Shown one piece after another: positions 24,560 to 32,950 of a stretch of 64,000 nucleotides of DNA; position 1 is the stretch's first letter, and the number at the start of each line of letters is the position of its first letter. The notes beneath the pieces are model-generated. The model was not told where the DNA came from. It searched no databases and was given only the letters and a program-made list of their open reading frames with translations. Position numbers and translations under genes: made by a program. The stretch lies in assembly GCA_942636505.2 (NCBI GenBank), contig CALOGB020000021.1, positions 1-64,000 of the forward strand. The letters are read 5' to 3'. This stretch comes from an uncultured bacterium. GTDB lineage: Bacteria; Pseudomonadota; Alphaproteobacteria; Sphingomonadales; Sphingomonadaceae.

Positions 24560-25669
24560 ATGTTCGACCAGCTCGTCTTCACTCCAGCCGACATCGACCT
24601 GTCGCGCTCGCCGCTGGCGGGGAAGGTGGGTGCCGAGACCTATGTGCTCGGCGCGTTTAATCCCGGGATGACGCGATTGGCGAATGGCAATCTGCTGTTG
24701 ATGGTGCGCGTGGCGGAGGCGCTGAAAAAGCCGATCAGGGATGGCAATGTCCATGCGATCCGCTGGGAAGACGGCGCGTACGTGCTCGACGCTTGGCCGC
24801 TGGCGATGGTTGATACGAGGGATCCGCGGAAATTCCTGATCCCTGGGGGCGGGTGGAAGGTGATGGCATTGACGTCGTTGTCGTGGCTGCTGCCGGTCGA
24901 GCTGGATGCCGAGGGACGATCGGTCGTCGCTGTGCATTACGACAGGGCGATCGCGCCGCGAACGTCGTACCAATGCTACGGTGTCGAGGATGCGCGGATA
25001 TCAAAGGTCGGCGACCGCTATCTGATGACGACGTGTTCGGTCAGCCCGGAGCGGCATTCAACGACGTTGTATTCGTCCGCCGACGCGCTCGACTGGCAGC
25101 TTGAGGGGATCGTGCTCGATCACCAGAACAAGGACATGCTGATCTTCGAAGGGCTGATCGACGGGCAGTATTGGGCGCAAACCCGCCCGCTCGGCGATTT
25201 GTATTTTGCCTATCCGCCGGGCAGCGAATGGCGTGCCGGCCCGTCGATCAACCTGTCGCGCTCGCCCGATGCGCTGCACTGGAAGCCGCACGACAAGCCC
25301 GGCATCCGGCCACATTCGGCCACCGTCTCGACCGCACGGATGGGCGGCGGTGCGCCGCCGATCCTGACCGATCGCGGGTGGCTGACGCTGTGGCACGGCG
25401 TCGAGCCATCGGGCGTGGTCGGCATCTACAGGACCTATTGGTCGATCCTCGACAAGGACGACCCGTCGATCACCGTCGCGACCGAGCACACGCCGTTGCT
25501 CGAACCGAACCCGGCGCTGACCGAGCCGCTGAAGGAAAGCATGTACCTCGACAATGTCGTCTTCACGACGGGCATCGCCGACGCGGGCGACTTCTACGTG
25601 GTGGCTAGTGGTGAGGCGGATTTGGCATGCCGGATCACGCACATTGCCAAGGACGTGTTCGCAGGCTGA
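24560..25669 (+). CDS. Glycoside hydrolase family 130-like protein
   Basis: A 369-residue five-bladed propeller-type protein. The VEDARIS motif with D144 matches the GH130 catalytic region, and the ALTSLS and NPGMTRLANGN segments also fit. Most characterised GH130 members are beta-mannoside phosphorylases or hydrolases acting on beta-1,2- or beta-1,4-linked mannose. ATG 24560 is preceded by TTAGGAG (24546-24552). The exact substrate cannot be read; no polysaccharide-uptake genes adjoin it. Confidence 0.8.
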   Translation: MFDQLVFTPADIDLSRSPLAGKVGAETYVLGAFNPGMTRLANGNLLLMVRVAEALKKPIRDGNVHAIRWEDGAYVLDAWPLAMVDTRDPRKFLIPGGGWKVMALTSLSWLLPVELDAEGRSVVAVHYDRAIAPRTSYQCYGVEDARISKVGDRYLMTTCSVSPERHSTTLYSSADALDWQLEGIVLDHQNKDMLIFEGLIDGQYWAQTRPLGDLYFAYPPGSEWRAGPSINLSRSPDALHWKPHDKPGIRPHSATVSTARMGGGAPPILTDRGWLTLWHGVEPSGVVGIYRTYWSILDKDDPSITVATEHTPLLEPNPALTEPLKESMYLDNVVFTTGIADAGDFYVVASGEADLACRITHIAKDVFAG

Positions 25670-25678
25670 GCGCTAGCC

Positions 25679-25711
25679 AGGAGGGAGGACGCAGTGTGCG
25701 GCCTCCCTCCT
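25679..25711. terminator. Bidirectional terminator-like hairpin
   Basis: AGGAGGGAGG (25679-25688) pairs perfectly with CCTCCCTCCT (25702-25711) around a 13-nt loop, exactly between the convergent GH130 gene and the Cys-containing small protein gene. Confidence 0.75.
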
Positions 25712-25722
25712 AGAAAGTCGGG

Positions 25723-26079
25723 TCAGCAGCGGCCGAACGACTTCGAAACGACGACATGGCCGGCGACCGAGATCGTGACCTTCACGCCCGTAGGGATGCC
25801 CCATGTCGTGCAGATGTCGAGGCAAGCCTGCGCTGCGGTTCCGCTGGGGAAGATCGACGGAATGGGCAGGCAGATCGAGCCGAACCCTAGTGGCAGATTG
25901 ACGCAGACCTGTCCGTTGTTGACCGTGACGCTGATACACCCGCCGGCCAGTACCAAGGCGCCGCCATTGGAAACGTCGGTCTCCGCACTAACCGAAGCAA
26001 TATTGGCCGACTTTGCATGTTGCGCAGCGGCGTCGAGAGCACTCTGGATCTGTTTTGGGTCGAAATCATAGGCAGCCAT
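25723..26079 (-). CDS. Small protein with six cysteines, unrecognised
   Basis: A 118-residue protein with no family I recognise. The start at 26079 (MAAYDFDPKQ) has AAAAGGA at proper spacing; the ATG at 26088 is too close to it. The first 35 residues are helical and Ala-rich. The rest is Gly/Val-rich and beta-prone with cysteines at 48, 59, 70, 86, 90 and 118. There is no N-terminal signal peptide, yet the even number and spacing of cysteines would suit disulfides or metal binding. A long non-coding stretch (26080-26311) separates it from the divergent glycosyltransferase gene. Confidence 0.6.
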   Translation of the reverse strand: MAAYDFDPKQIQSALDAAAQHAKSANIASVSAETDVSNGGALVLAGGCISVTVNNGQVCVNLPLGFGSICLPIPSIFPSGTAAQACLDICTTWGIPTGVKVTISVAGHVVVSKSFGRC

Positions 26080-26311
26080 GACGGTCATCCTTTTATTGCC
26101 GGTATTCCGGTCCAGCTGTTTTACGGGCGAGGCCGCATAAGCCTCAACGCGAACATTGTCCGTTTCGCTAGGCTATCGATGCAAATACTTGGATGAATGG
26201 TCCGATTTTACGGCAATACTGTACCGATGCCGATTGTGTTGCCAGCGCTGGCGCATGGTAAGTCCGCACGCGCCCTTGAAAGCGCTCGCGAAAATCGGCA
26301 TCGCGTCGGCC

Positions 26312-27460
26312 ATGGCCGCTCCCGTCAACATCCTCCACCTCCACTCCTCGTTCGACCTAGGCGGGAAGGAGGCACGGGCGGTTCGGTTGATGAATGCGTT
26401 CGGGGACCGCGCGAAGCATACCATCGTGTCGGGTATGCCTGATGCCCTGGGAGCGCGGGACTCGATCGCGAAGGGGGTGCGCTACGAGATCGCCCAGAAC
26501 CCGCCGCCGCTGACGGGCAAGCCGTCGGTCGCGCGCTACGAGGCGATCGCGCAGTATATGCGGCGGTTCGACCTGGTGCTGAGCTATAATTGGGGTGCGA
26601 TCGACGGGGCAATGGCGCGACGGGCGTTCGCCAAGGGTTCGCCGCCGCTGGTGCATCACGAGGATGGGTTCAACGCCGACGAGGCGAACGGGCTCAAGAT
26701 CGAGCGCAACATTTATCGGCGGCTCGCGCTGGGCGCTGCGCATGCGTTGGCGGTACCCTCCGAGGTGCTCGAAGGCATCGCGCTGAAGACCTGGAAACAG
26801 CCGCGCGAGCGGGTCCACCGGATCGTCAACGGGATCGGCACCGCCTATTACGCGCAGAAGCCCGAACCCAAGGCGATCCCGGGGTTTACCCCCAACGCCA
26901 AGGAAGTCGTGATCGGCGCGCTGGCGGGCCTTCGAGACGTGAAGGACCTGACTGCGCTGGTGCGCGCGGTCGGTGGCGTTTCCGGGCGGGTTCGCCTCGT
27001 GATCGTCGGGGAGGGGCCAGAGCGCGCGAACATACTGCAGGCCGCCGCGGCGATGGGGATGGCGGACAAGCTGGTACTGCCCGGATTCCTCGATAGGCCG
27101 TACCGCTATATCGGCCATTTCGACATGCTGGCGCTGTCGTCGCGGAGCGAGCAGTTTCCGATCTCGGTGGTCGAGGCGATGGCGGCCGGCTTGCCGATCG
27201 CGAGCTATCCGGTCGGCGATATCAGGCGGATGGTCTCGGCGGAGAATTTGCCGTTCGTGACCGAACTCCCCGGCGAAGTGCGGTTGCGCGACGCGTTGCA
27301 GGCGCTGGTTGCCGATCCGGCGTTGCGCGCCTCGGTCGGCGCCGCGAACCAGGCCAAGGCGCGGGCCGAATACGACGAAGCGGTTATGATCGCTCGCTAT
27401 CGTGCGTTGTACGAGGATGCGCTCGGCCGGCCAGGCGTACTAGGCGAACTACTAACCTAG
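26312..27460 (+). CDS. Family 4-type glycosyltransferase
   Basis: A 382-residue GT-B glycosyltransferase. The N-terminal domain begins with NILHLHSSFDLGGKE. The C-terminal domain has IGALAGLRDVKDLTALVRA, VGEGPER and the nucleotide-sugar motif LALSSRSEQFPISVVEAMAA (EX7E type). The donor and acceptor sugars are unknown; it probably acts at the cytoplasmic membrane face in surface glycan synthesis. ATG 26312 is preferred because GT4 proteins start directly at the first strand; an in-frame ATG at 26255 is possible. Neither has a strong ribosome binding site. Confidence 0.87.
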   Translation: MAAPVNILHLHSSFDLGGKEARAVRLMNAFGDRAKHTIVSGMPDALGARDSIAKGVRYEIAQNPPPLTGKPSVARYEAIAQYMRRFDLVLSYNWGAIDGAMARRAFAKGSPPLVHHEDGFNADEANGLKIERNIYRRLALGAAHALAVPSEVLEGIALKTWKQPRERVHRIVNGIGTAYYAQKPEPKAIPGFTPNAKEVVIGALAGLRDVKDLTALVRAVGGVSGRVRLVIVGEGPERANILQAAAAMGMADKLVLPGFLDRPYRYIGHFDMLALSSRSEQFPISVVEAMAAGLPIASYPVGDIRRMVSAENLPFVTELPGEVRLRDALQALVADPALRASVGAANQAKARAEYDEAVMIARYRALYEDALGRPGVLGELLT

Positions 27461-27529
27461 GTCGTAATATTGCTCGCGCGTTGCGTCCTTGCGATATAGG
27501 GGGCCGTATTTTCCGGGAGAGGTGACGTC

Positions 27530-28933
27530 GTGTTCAAGGGCCTGAAGCCTATCGTCTATAACGGTCGGGAAGTCTGGCCTCTGGTTGAGGGCGGCAAGGG
27601 CGTCGCCGCGACCAACCACGCGTCGGCCGGCGCCTGGGCCGCTGCCGGGGGCATTGGCACCGTGTCGGCGGTCAACGCCGACAGCTACGATCCCGAGGGC
27701 AAGATCATCCCGCAGGTCTATGCGGCGCTGACGCGACGCGACCGGCACGAGGAACTCGTCCAGTACGCGATCGAGGGCGCGGTCCAGCAGGTCGAGCGGG
27801 CGTACGAGATCGCCGACGGCAAGGGCGCGATCAACATCAACGTGCTGTGGGAAATGGGCGGCGCGCAGCGGATCCTGCACGGCGTTCTCGAACGCACGCG
27901 GGGCAAGGTCGCCGGCGTCACCTGCGGTGCGGGCATGCCTTACAAGCTGTCCGAGATCACTGCGTCCTACGGCGTCAGCTACCTGCCGATCGTCAGCTCC
28001 GGCCGTGCGTTTCGTGCGCTGTGGAAGCGTGCGTATTCGAAGGCGGCCGAGTGGCTTGCTGCGGTGGTGTACGAGGATCCGTGGCTCGCAGGCGGGCATA
28101 ACGGCTTGTCGAATGCCGAGGATCCGTTGAAGCCGCAGGACCCGTATCCGCGCGTGAAGGAACTCCGCGACGTGATGCGCGAAGGCGGCATCAGCGACGA
28201 CGTGCCGATCGTGATGGCCGGCGGCGTGTGGTATCTGCGCGACTGGAACGACTGGATCGACAATCCCGAGCTCGGCACGATCGCGTTCCAGTTCGGCACG
28301 CGGCCGCTTCTCACGCGCGAAAGCCCGATTCCGCAGGGTTGGAAGGACGCGCTGACTCAGATCGAAGAAGGCGACGTGCTGCTGCACAAGTTCTCGCCGA
28401 CCGGCTTCTATTCGTCCGCGGTGCGCAATCCGTTCCTGCGCTCGTTGGAGGCTCGGTCCGAGCGTCAGATCGCCTTCTCGACGCAGGAGGCGGGCGATCA
28501 CATCTTCCAGCTCGACGTCGGCGTGAAGGGCAAGAACTTCTGGGTGACCCGCAACGACCTGCTGCGTGCGCGGCAGTGGTTTGGCGAGGGCTATACCGAT
28601 GCGCTCAAGACGCCGGACAACACGCTGGTGTTCGTCAGCCCGACCGAGAAGGGCATGATCCGCAAGGATCAGGCCGACTGCATGGGCTGCCTGTCGCAAT
28701 GCTCGTTCTCGAGCTGGGCGGATACCGAGACCAACTCGACCGGACGCCTCGCCGACCCACGCAGCTTCTGCATCCAGAAGACGCTGCAGGACATCGCGCA
28801 CGGCGGGGACATCGACCAGAACCTGATGTTCGCAGGCCATGCCGCGTATAATTTCAAGAAGGACCCGTTCTATTCGAACGGGTTCGTGCCGAGCGTCGGG
28901 CAGTTGGTCGATCGGATTTTGACGGGGGATTGA
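27530..28933 (+). CDS. NAD(P)H-dependent flavin oxidoreductase / nitronate monooxygenase family
   Basis: A 467-residue FMN TIM-barrel protein. Segments include VAATNHASAGAWAAAGGIG, VTCGAGMPYKL, YLPIVSSGRAF, PIVMAGGVWYL and GTIAFQFGTRPLLT, matching the 2-nitropropane dioxygenase family. It is longer than typical nitronate monooxygenases and has a C-terminal cysteine cluster (CMGCLSQC plus a later Cys), seen in a sphingomonad/rhizobial subgroup and possibly metal-binding. GTG 27530 is preceded by GGGAGAGG. The physiological substrate is uncertain. Confidence 0.82.
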   Translation: MFKGLKPIVYNGREVWPLVEGGKGVAATNHASAGAWAAAGGIGTVSAVNADSYDPEGKIIPQVYAALTRRDRHEELVQYAIEGAVQQVERAYEIADGKGAININVLWEMGGAQRILHGVLERTRGKVAGVTCGAGMPYKLSEITASYGVSYLPIVSSGRAFRALWKRAYSKAAEWLAAVVYEDPWLAGGHNGLSNAEDPLKPQDPYPRVKELRDVMREGGISDDVPIVMAGGVWYLRDWNDWIDNPELGTIAFQFGTRPLLTRESPIPQGWKDALTQIEEGDVLLHKFSPTGFYSSAVRNPFLRSLEARSERQIAFSTQEAGDHIFQLDVGVKGKNFWVTRNDLLRARQWFGEGYTDALKTPDNTLVFVSPTEKGMIRKDQADCMGCLSQCSFSSWADTETNSTGRLADPRSFCIQKTLQDIAHGGDIDQNLMFAGHAAYNFKKDPFYSNGFVPSVGQLVDRILTGD

Positions 28934-29043
28934 GGCGAGGGTGGCCGCGCGTCGATGATGTCGAACTTTCGATAGTATCGGCTTTGCGACACCTCGTGCC
29001 CTGAGATAGATCGGCGCTTATCGCCTGGAGAGAGGGCTAGTGT

Positions 29044-29096
29044 GTTTCCCCGCGAAGGCGGGGACCCAGTCTGGGCTCCCGCCTTCGCGGGAGAAC
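29044..29096. repeat. Palindromic repeat, family E (intergenic copy)
   Basis: CCCGCGAAGGCGGGGAC and the complementary CCCGCCTTCGCGGG flank CAGTCTGGG. This is the same element as the one inside the amine oxidase gene at 2787-2840. The rest of the 290-nt gap 28934-29223 shows no gene. Confidence 0.9.
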
Positions 29097-29223
29097 AAGG
29101 AAAGGTAAACCTACGTTCGAACGCGGCCGCGCCTTGTTTCGACAAGAGATGCGCCGAACAGGTCAGGAAGCGCATTGGCTGCGGCATCTCCGTTCGCGAG
29201 CTCAAGAGGAATAGGATGCACCC

Positions 29224-29862
29224 ATGACTCTACACGCCTGGTGGCTGTTCGTGGTCGCGGTGTTCCTGTTATGCGGGACTCCCGGACCAAACATGCTGCA
29301 CGTCATGACGCGCAGCATCGCCTTCGGCGCGCGGCGCAGCGTCGCGGCGATGGCGGGGTGCCTGACCGCGCTGGTGCTCGTGCTGGCGGCGTCTGCGGCG
29401 GGCGTGTCCGCGCTGCTCGCGGCATGGCCACGGGTGTTCGATGCGCTGCGCTATGCCGGCGTCGCGTACCTCATATTCCTCGGGATCAAGGCGTGGCGAG
29501 GGGCGGGGTCTCCGATCGACGTCGGCGACGATACGACGCCGGTGGCACTTCCCCCGACCGTACCGGCGTGGCGGCTGTTTCGCGGCGGGTTCGTGATCGG
29601 GATCAGCAATCCCAAGCTGCTGTTGTTCGCCGCCGCCTTCCTGCCCCAGTTCGTCGACCGCGCGTCACCGCAGGCGCCGCAGTTCGCGATCCTCGTGGTG
29701 ACTTTCGCGGTGGTCGAGAGCTTCTGGTACGGCGTGTATGCAGCCGGTGGGCGGACGCTCGCGCGCTATCTGACGCGCCCGGCGTTGCGGCGCGCGTTCG
29801 ACCGCGTGACGGGGGCGATCTTCGTCGGGTTCGGTCTCGCTTTGCTGCGGGTGCGAGCATAG
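29224..29862 (+). CDS. LysE family translocator
   Basis: A 212-residue inner-membrane exporter with about six hydrophobic helices. The N-terminal FLLCGTPGPNMLHVMTRS motif and the central GFVIGISNPKLLLFAAAFLPQF are signatures of the LysE/RhtB family, which exports amino acids or homoserine lactones. The substrate is not predictable. It is encoded alone. Confidence 0.9.
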   Translation: MTLHAWWLFVVAVFLLCGTPGPNMLHVMTRSIAFGARRSVAAMAGCLTALVLVLAASAAGVSALLAAWPRVFDALRYAGVAYLIFLGIKAWRGAGSPIDVGDDTTPVALPPTVPAWRLFRGGFVIGISNPKLLLFAAAFLPQFVDRASPQAPQFAILVVTFAVVESFWYGVYAAGGRTLARYLTRPALRRAFDRVTGAIFVGFGLALLRVRA

Positions 29863-29981
29863 TCAAAGCTTGCCGCGCCATTGCCGTTCGGGGCGATAGC
29901 GCGCATAGATGAACCATCGCGGCGCTTCGTACGGGCAGGCTGCGACTGAGAGATGCTTTGCGCTCCCGCTCCGAGCCGGGA

Positions 29982-30275
29982 ATGCCGCATGACGATCTAT
30001 TCTACCCTCGCGCCATCAGGGGCCGCATCGTGACGACGGGCACCGAAACGGTCGTGCCGATCTCGCGCGCCGTCAACGTCAGCGTCGAACAGCCTCAGGT
30101 GGTGGCGATGTGCAAGAAGCATGACGCGATCATCAGCGCGATCGAGACGCTCCCATCGGGTGGCACGCGCGTCGTGCTGATGAACAGTGCCGATGCTGCG
30201 AAGATCATCAAGGCGTTCGGGTCGAAGGTTCTGACCGGGAACGTCGCGCGAACACATTGGATGCGTGCTGTCTGA
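29982..30275 (+). CDS. Conserved-looking hypothetical protein
   Basis: A 97-residue protein I do not recognise. It reads as a compact alternating strand-helix domain (VTTGTETVVPISRAVNV..., VVAMCKKHDAIISAIETL, GTRVVLMNSADAAKIIKAFG) with no signal peptide or membrane helix. ATG 29982 has CCGGGA upstream; the true start could be the downstream GTG at 30030. Codon use matches its neighbours, so it is likely a real gene. Confidence 0.6.
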   Translation: MPHDDLFYPRAIRGRIVTTGTETVVPISRAVNVSVEQPQVVAMCKKHDAIISAIETLPSGGTRVVLMNSADAAKIIKAFGSKVLTGNVARTHWMRAV

Positions 30276-30286
30276 CTGAAGTCTAA

Positions 30287-30411
30287 ATCCTCCCCCGCCA
30301 GGGGGAGGTGGCTAGCGCTTGCCGGTCGGAGGGGGAGGACACGGAACGTATGTTTCGCTTTCCTCCCCCTCCGTCACCGTCGGTGCCACCTCCCCCTAGC
30401 GGGGGAGGATT
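30287..30411. repeat. Inverted repeat, family B
   Basis: AATCCTCCCCCGCCAGGGGG (30287-30306) is complementary to CCCCCTAGCGGGGGAGGATT (30392-30411), with inner GGAGGGGGAGGA / TCCTCCCCCTCC arms. Structure and consensus are the same as at 19548-19678. Confidence 0.88.
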
Positions 30412-30475
30412 AACTGGCGAACGAAACAAGGGCGGGCGGTATAGCCGCCGCCATTTCGCGTGGTGTCCGGCCCGA

Positions 30476-30667
30476 TCAGTCGGCGACCGTGCCAACGACG
30501 GCGCCACCAGCGCCGCCAACGGCTGCGCCCTTCTCGACGCTACCACCGGTCGCGGCGGCAACGCCTGCACCACCGGCTGCACCGATGCCCGCGCCCTTGA
30601 GCGTCGAGCATGCGCTCATCGAGACGGCGGATACGAGCAGCAGGGCGGAAACGGCAAACTTCTTCAT
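30476..30667 (-). CDS. Small glycine-zipper lipoprotein
   Basis: A 63-residue precursor with a lipoprotein signal: MKKFAVSALL, then LVSAVSMSAC with lipidation Cys20. The mature part is a run of Gly/Ala with small residues (GAGIGAAGGAGVAAATGG, AAVGGAGGAVVG), a glycine-zipper pattern that can insert in or pack on membranes. It resembles small sphingomonad and OsmB-like outer-membrane lipoproteins; the role is unknown. The start at 30667 has AGGAGT upstream. Confidence 0.8.
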   Translation of the reverse strand: MKKFAVSALLLVSAVSMSACSTLKGAGIGAAGGAGVAAATGGSVEKGAAVGGAGGAVVGTVAD

Positions 30668-30758
30668 CTTGGATACTCCTGTCTCTCCGGGGGGTATCCA
30701 ACAAATGCTGCACCGCGGCATCGGTTCCGAAATATTGATGCAGATTGTGTCGGCGGGA

Positions 30759-31757
30759 TCAGATCCAGCCGTCGAGCACCTGATCCGGCGGGCGATGGCC
30801 ATCCGCCCACATCCGGATATTTTGGATGACGCGCTCGCCCGATGCCATCCGCCCTTCGAGCGTCGCCGAGCCCATGTGCGGCAGCATCACGACGTTGGGC
30901 AACGCCAGCAGCCGCGGATCGATCGCTGGCTCGTGTGCCCAGACGTCGAGACCTGCGCCGGCGAGCTTGCCCGCTTCCAGCGCATCGACCAGCGCCACCT
31001 CGTCGACGATCCCGCCGCGCGCCGCGTTGATCAGGTACACGTGCGGCTGCATAAGGCCGATCCGGCGGGCGTCGATCAGGTCGCGGCTATCGGCATTCAA
31101 GGGAGTGTGGATCGTGACGATGTCGACCGCCCCGAGCATGTCGTCGAGCGATGCGTGGAAGGTGGCGGCCAGTTGCGCCTCGCGGACCGCGGGCAGGCGG
31201 TTGCGGTTATGATAATGGATCGTCAGCCCGAACGCGCGCGCCCTTAGCGCGACCGCCTGGCCGATCCGCCCCATCCCGACGATCCCAAGCGCCTTGCCGC
31301 CGATCCGGTGGCCCAGCATCCCGCCAGGGCTCCAGCCGTTCCACTGGCCCGAGCGCACCAGCTTTTCGCCCTCCGCAAGCCGCCGCGGCACCGACAGGAT
31401 CAGCGCCATCGTCATGTCGGCGGTGTCCTCGGTAAGAACCCCCGGCGTGTTGGTGACGATGATCCCGCGCGCGCGCGCCGCCTTCAGGTCGATATGGTTC
31501 ACCCCCGCGCCGTAGTTCGCGATCAGCTTTAGGCGGTCGCCCGCGCCGGCGATCAACGCCGCATCAATGTCGTCGGTCACGGTCGGCACGAACACGTCGC
31601 AATCGGCCATCGCCGCGGCGAGCTGCTCGCAGTCGAGCTTGGTGTCGGCACGGTTGTTCTGCGTGTCGAACAGCGCCTCCATCCGGTCCATCAGCGTATC
31701 GGCCAGCTCGCGGGTGACGACGACCTTGGGGTTCGGACAGCGGCGTGTGTCGATCAT
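30759..31757 (-). CDS. D-isomer specific 2-hydroxyacid dehydrogenase
   Basis: A 332-residue NAD(P)-dependent enzyme, probably a glyoxylate/hydroxypyruvate reductase. The dinucleotide motif GIVGMGRIGQ is followed by NAARGGIVDE (substrate-binding Arg), AHEPAIDPRL (Glu) and VVMLPHMGSAT (catalytic His). The basic HNRNR at the end of the second Rossmann strand suggests NADPH preference. It stands alone between the lipoprotein gene and the divergent SH3 gene. Confidence 0.9.
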   Translation of the reverse strand: MIDTRRCPNPKVVVTRELADTLMDRMEALFDTQNNRADTKLDCEQLAAAMADCDVFVPTVTDDIDAALIAGAGDRLKLIANYGAGVNHIDLKAARARGIIVTNTPGVLTEDTADMTMALILSVPRRLAEGEKLVRSGQWNGWSPGGMLGHRIGGKALGIVGMGRIGQAVALRARAFGLTIHYHNRNRLPAVREAQLAATFHASLDDMLGAVDIVTIHTPLNADSRDLIDARRIGLMQPHVYLINAARGGIVDEVALVDALEAGKLAGAGLDVWAHEPAIDPRLLALPNVVMLPHMGSATLEGRMASGERVIQNIRMWADGHRPPDQVLDGWI

Positions 31758-31878
31758 GCAACCGGCTTGGCGAAGGCGCTCGTGCCCGTCAACGTTCCGT
31801 CAACGTCGGGGCCGCAACTTCGGTTGAGGAAAGCGGTTCGTCGCGATAGGAGTTCGGTTCGCCAGTTAGGACATGACC

Positions 31879-32373
31879 ATGCGCATTCTCGCCGCCGCGC
31901 TTTCCGTTTTTGTTGCCAGCGCGCTGGTGCCCGACCCGGTGGCGGCGGCCGACGCGACGAAGAAGCGCGTGCCCTATTACGCGTCGATCTCGGCGTCGCG
32001 CGCGCGGATGCGGACCGGACCGGCGCGGACGTATCCGGCGAGCTGGCTTTATCAACGCCAGGATCTGCCGATCAAGGTGGTCGCGATCTTCAAGGAATGG
32101 CGCAAGGTCGCCGATCCCGATGGCACCGAGGGTTGGATGCAGGCGAATCTGCTGAGCGGTACGCGAACGGCGATCGTGCGGGGTTCGGGGCCCGTGGAAA
32201 TGCGCGAGAAGCCTAATGCGGGGAGCCGGTTATTGTGGCGCGCGGCGCCAGGGGTTGTCGGGCGGTTGAGCCAGTGTGGCAATGGCTGGTGCCGGATGGA
32301 TGTTAAGGGGCAGGCGGGGTTCGTTGCCGTTGGTGGGCTTTGGGGGGTCGAGGCTGGGGAGGTTTTGCCTTGA
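31879..32373 (+). CDS. Exported SH3-domain protein
   Basis: A 164-residue protein with a signal peptide (MRILAAALSVFVASALVPDP, cleavage after AAA) and two bacterial SH3-like repeats: SRARMRTGPARTYPASWLYQ...WRKVADPDGTEGWMQ and VEMREKPNAGSRLLWRAAPG...GWCRMDVKGQAGFV. Such periplasmic SH3 pairs often bind peptidoglycan peptides. ATG 31879 is favoured over 31873 because GTTAGGA lies 7 nt before it. Confidence 0.88.
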   Translation: MRILAAALSVFVASALVPDPVAAADATKKRVPYYASISASRARMRTGPARTYPASWLYQRQDLPIKVVAIFKEWRKVADPDGTEGWMQANLLSGTRTAIVRGSGPVEMREKPNAGSRLLWRAAPGVVGRLSQCGNGWCRMDVKGQAGFVAVGGLWGVEAGEVLP

Positions 32374-32419
32374 GGGTTGAGAGGGCTGTTTAATCGGCGG
32401 CGTCGCATGATCCGGAAGC

Positions 32420-32543
32420 CGACCCACCCCCGGCCCCTCCCTTTCAGGGAGGGGGGAAGAAGAGAGTAACGTCGCCCTGTAGCTGACCAACCTTCTAGCT
32501 CCCCTCCCTGGAAGGGAGGGGTTGGGGGTGGGTCGGTCTCTGA
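32420..32543. repeat. Inverted repeat, family A, overlapping the DUF559 3' end
   Basis: Arms GACCCACCCCCGGCCCCTCC... (32420-32457) and CTCCCCTCCCTGGAAGGGAG...GGGGGTGGGT (32498-32543) are complementary. The right arm runs into the 3' end of the leftward DUF559 gene and encodes its last residues. Confidence 0.88.
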
Positions 32544-32878
32544 AGACGTAAAACGCCTGCCAGGATCGTCTCGGCTACGCCATCTGGATTGCGGGCAACG
32601 TCCGAGTTCCAGAACCGGATCACCGTCCACCCCAGCGCTTCCAACTTTCGGGTGCGCGAAACATCGCGAACCGAGTCGATGTGTTGGCTGCCGTCGAACT
32701 CCACCGCCAGCCGCACCTCCCGGCACGCCAAGTCGACGATAAACCGCTCCACCACCAGTTGCCGCGTAAACCGCGGCCGGAAATACGCGACCTTGTGCCA
32801 GATCGCGATCTCCGCGTTGGTCGGATGATTGCGCAATTCCCGCGCACGCAACGTCATCTCGGGAGGAACGCGCGGCAT
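32495..32878 (-). CDS. DUF559 endonuclease-like protein
   Basis: A 127-residue protein of the DUF559 family, which belongs to the restriction-endonuclease-like / Vsr superfamily. It has NAEIAIWHKV, FTRQLVVERFIVDLACREVRL, the acidic VEFDGSQH motif, and a final VIRFWNSDV strand; E/D residues of VEFDG are plausible metal ligands. Family function is not established. The last 13 residues (PTHPQPLPSREGS) and the stop come from a family A repeat arm, and another arm lies 35 nt upstream of its start. Confidence 0.85.
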   Translation of the reverse strand: MPRVPPEMTLRARELRNHPTNAEIAIWHKVAYFRPRFTRQLVVERFIVDLACREVRLAVEFDGSQHIDSVRDVSRTRKLEALGWTVIRFWNSDVARNPDGVAETILAGVLRLQRPTHPQPLPSREGS

Positions 32879-32912
32879 CTTTCCAGACTGCGCTCGGGAC
32901 TCGCGGAGAGCA

Positions 32913-32950
32913 ACCCACCCCCGGCCCCTCCCTACCAGGGAGGGGGGAAG
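32913..32950. repeat. Family A repeat arm upstream of the DUF559 gene
   Basis: ACCCACCCCCGGCCCCTCCC followed by TACCAGGGAGGGGGGAAG, a single family A arm with its internal hairpin (CCCTCCCTACCAGGGAGGG). It fills the gap between the thiolase stop and the DUF559 start. Confidence 0.85.
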
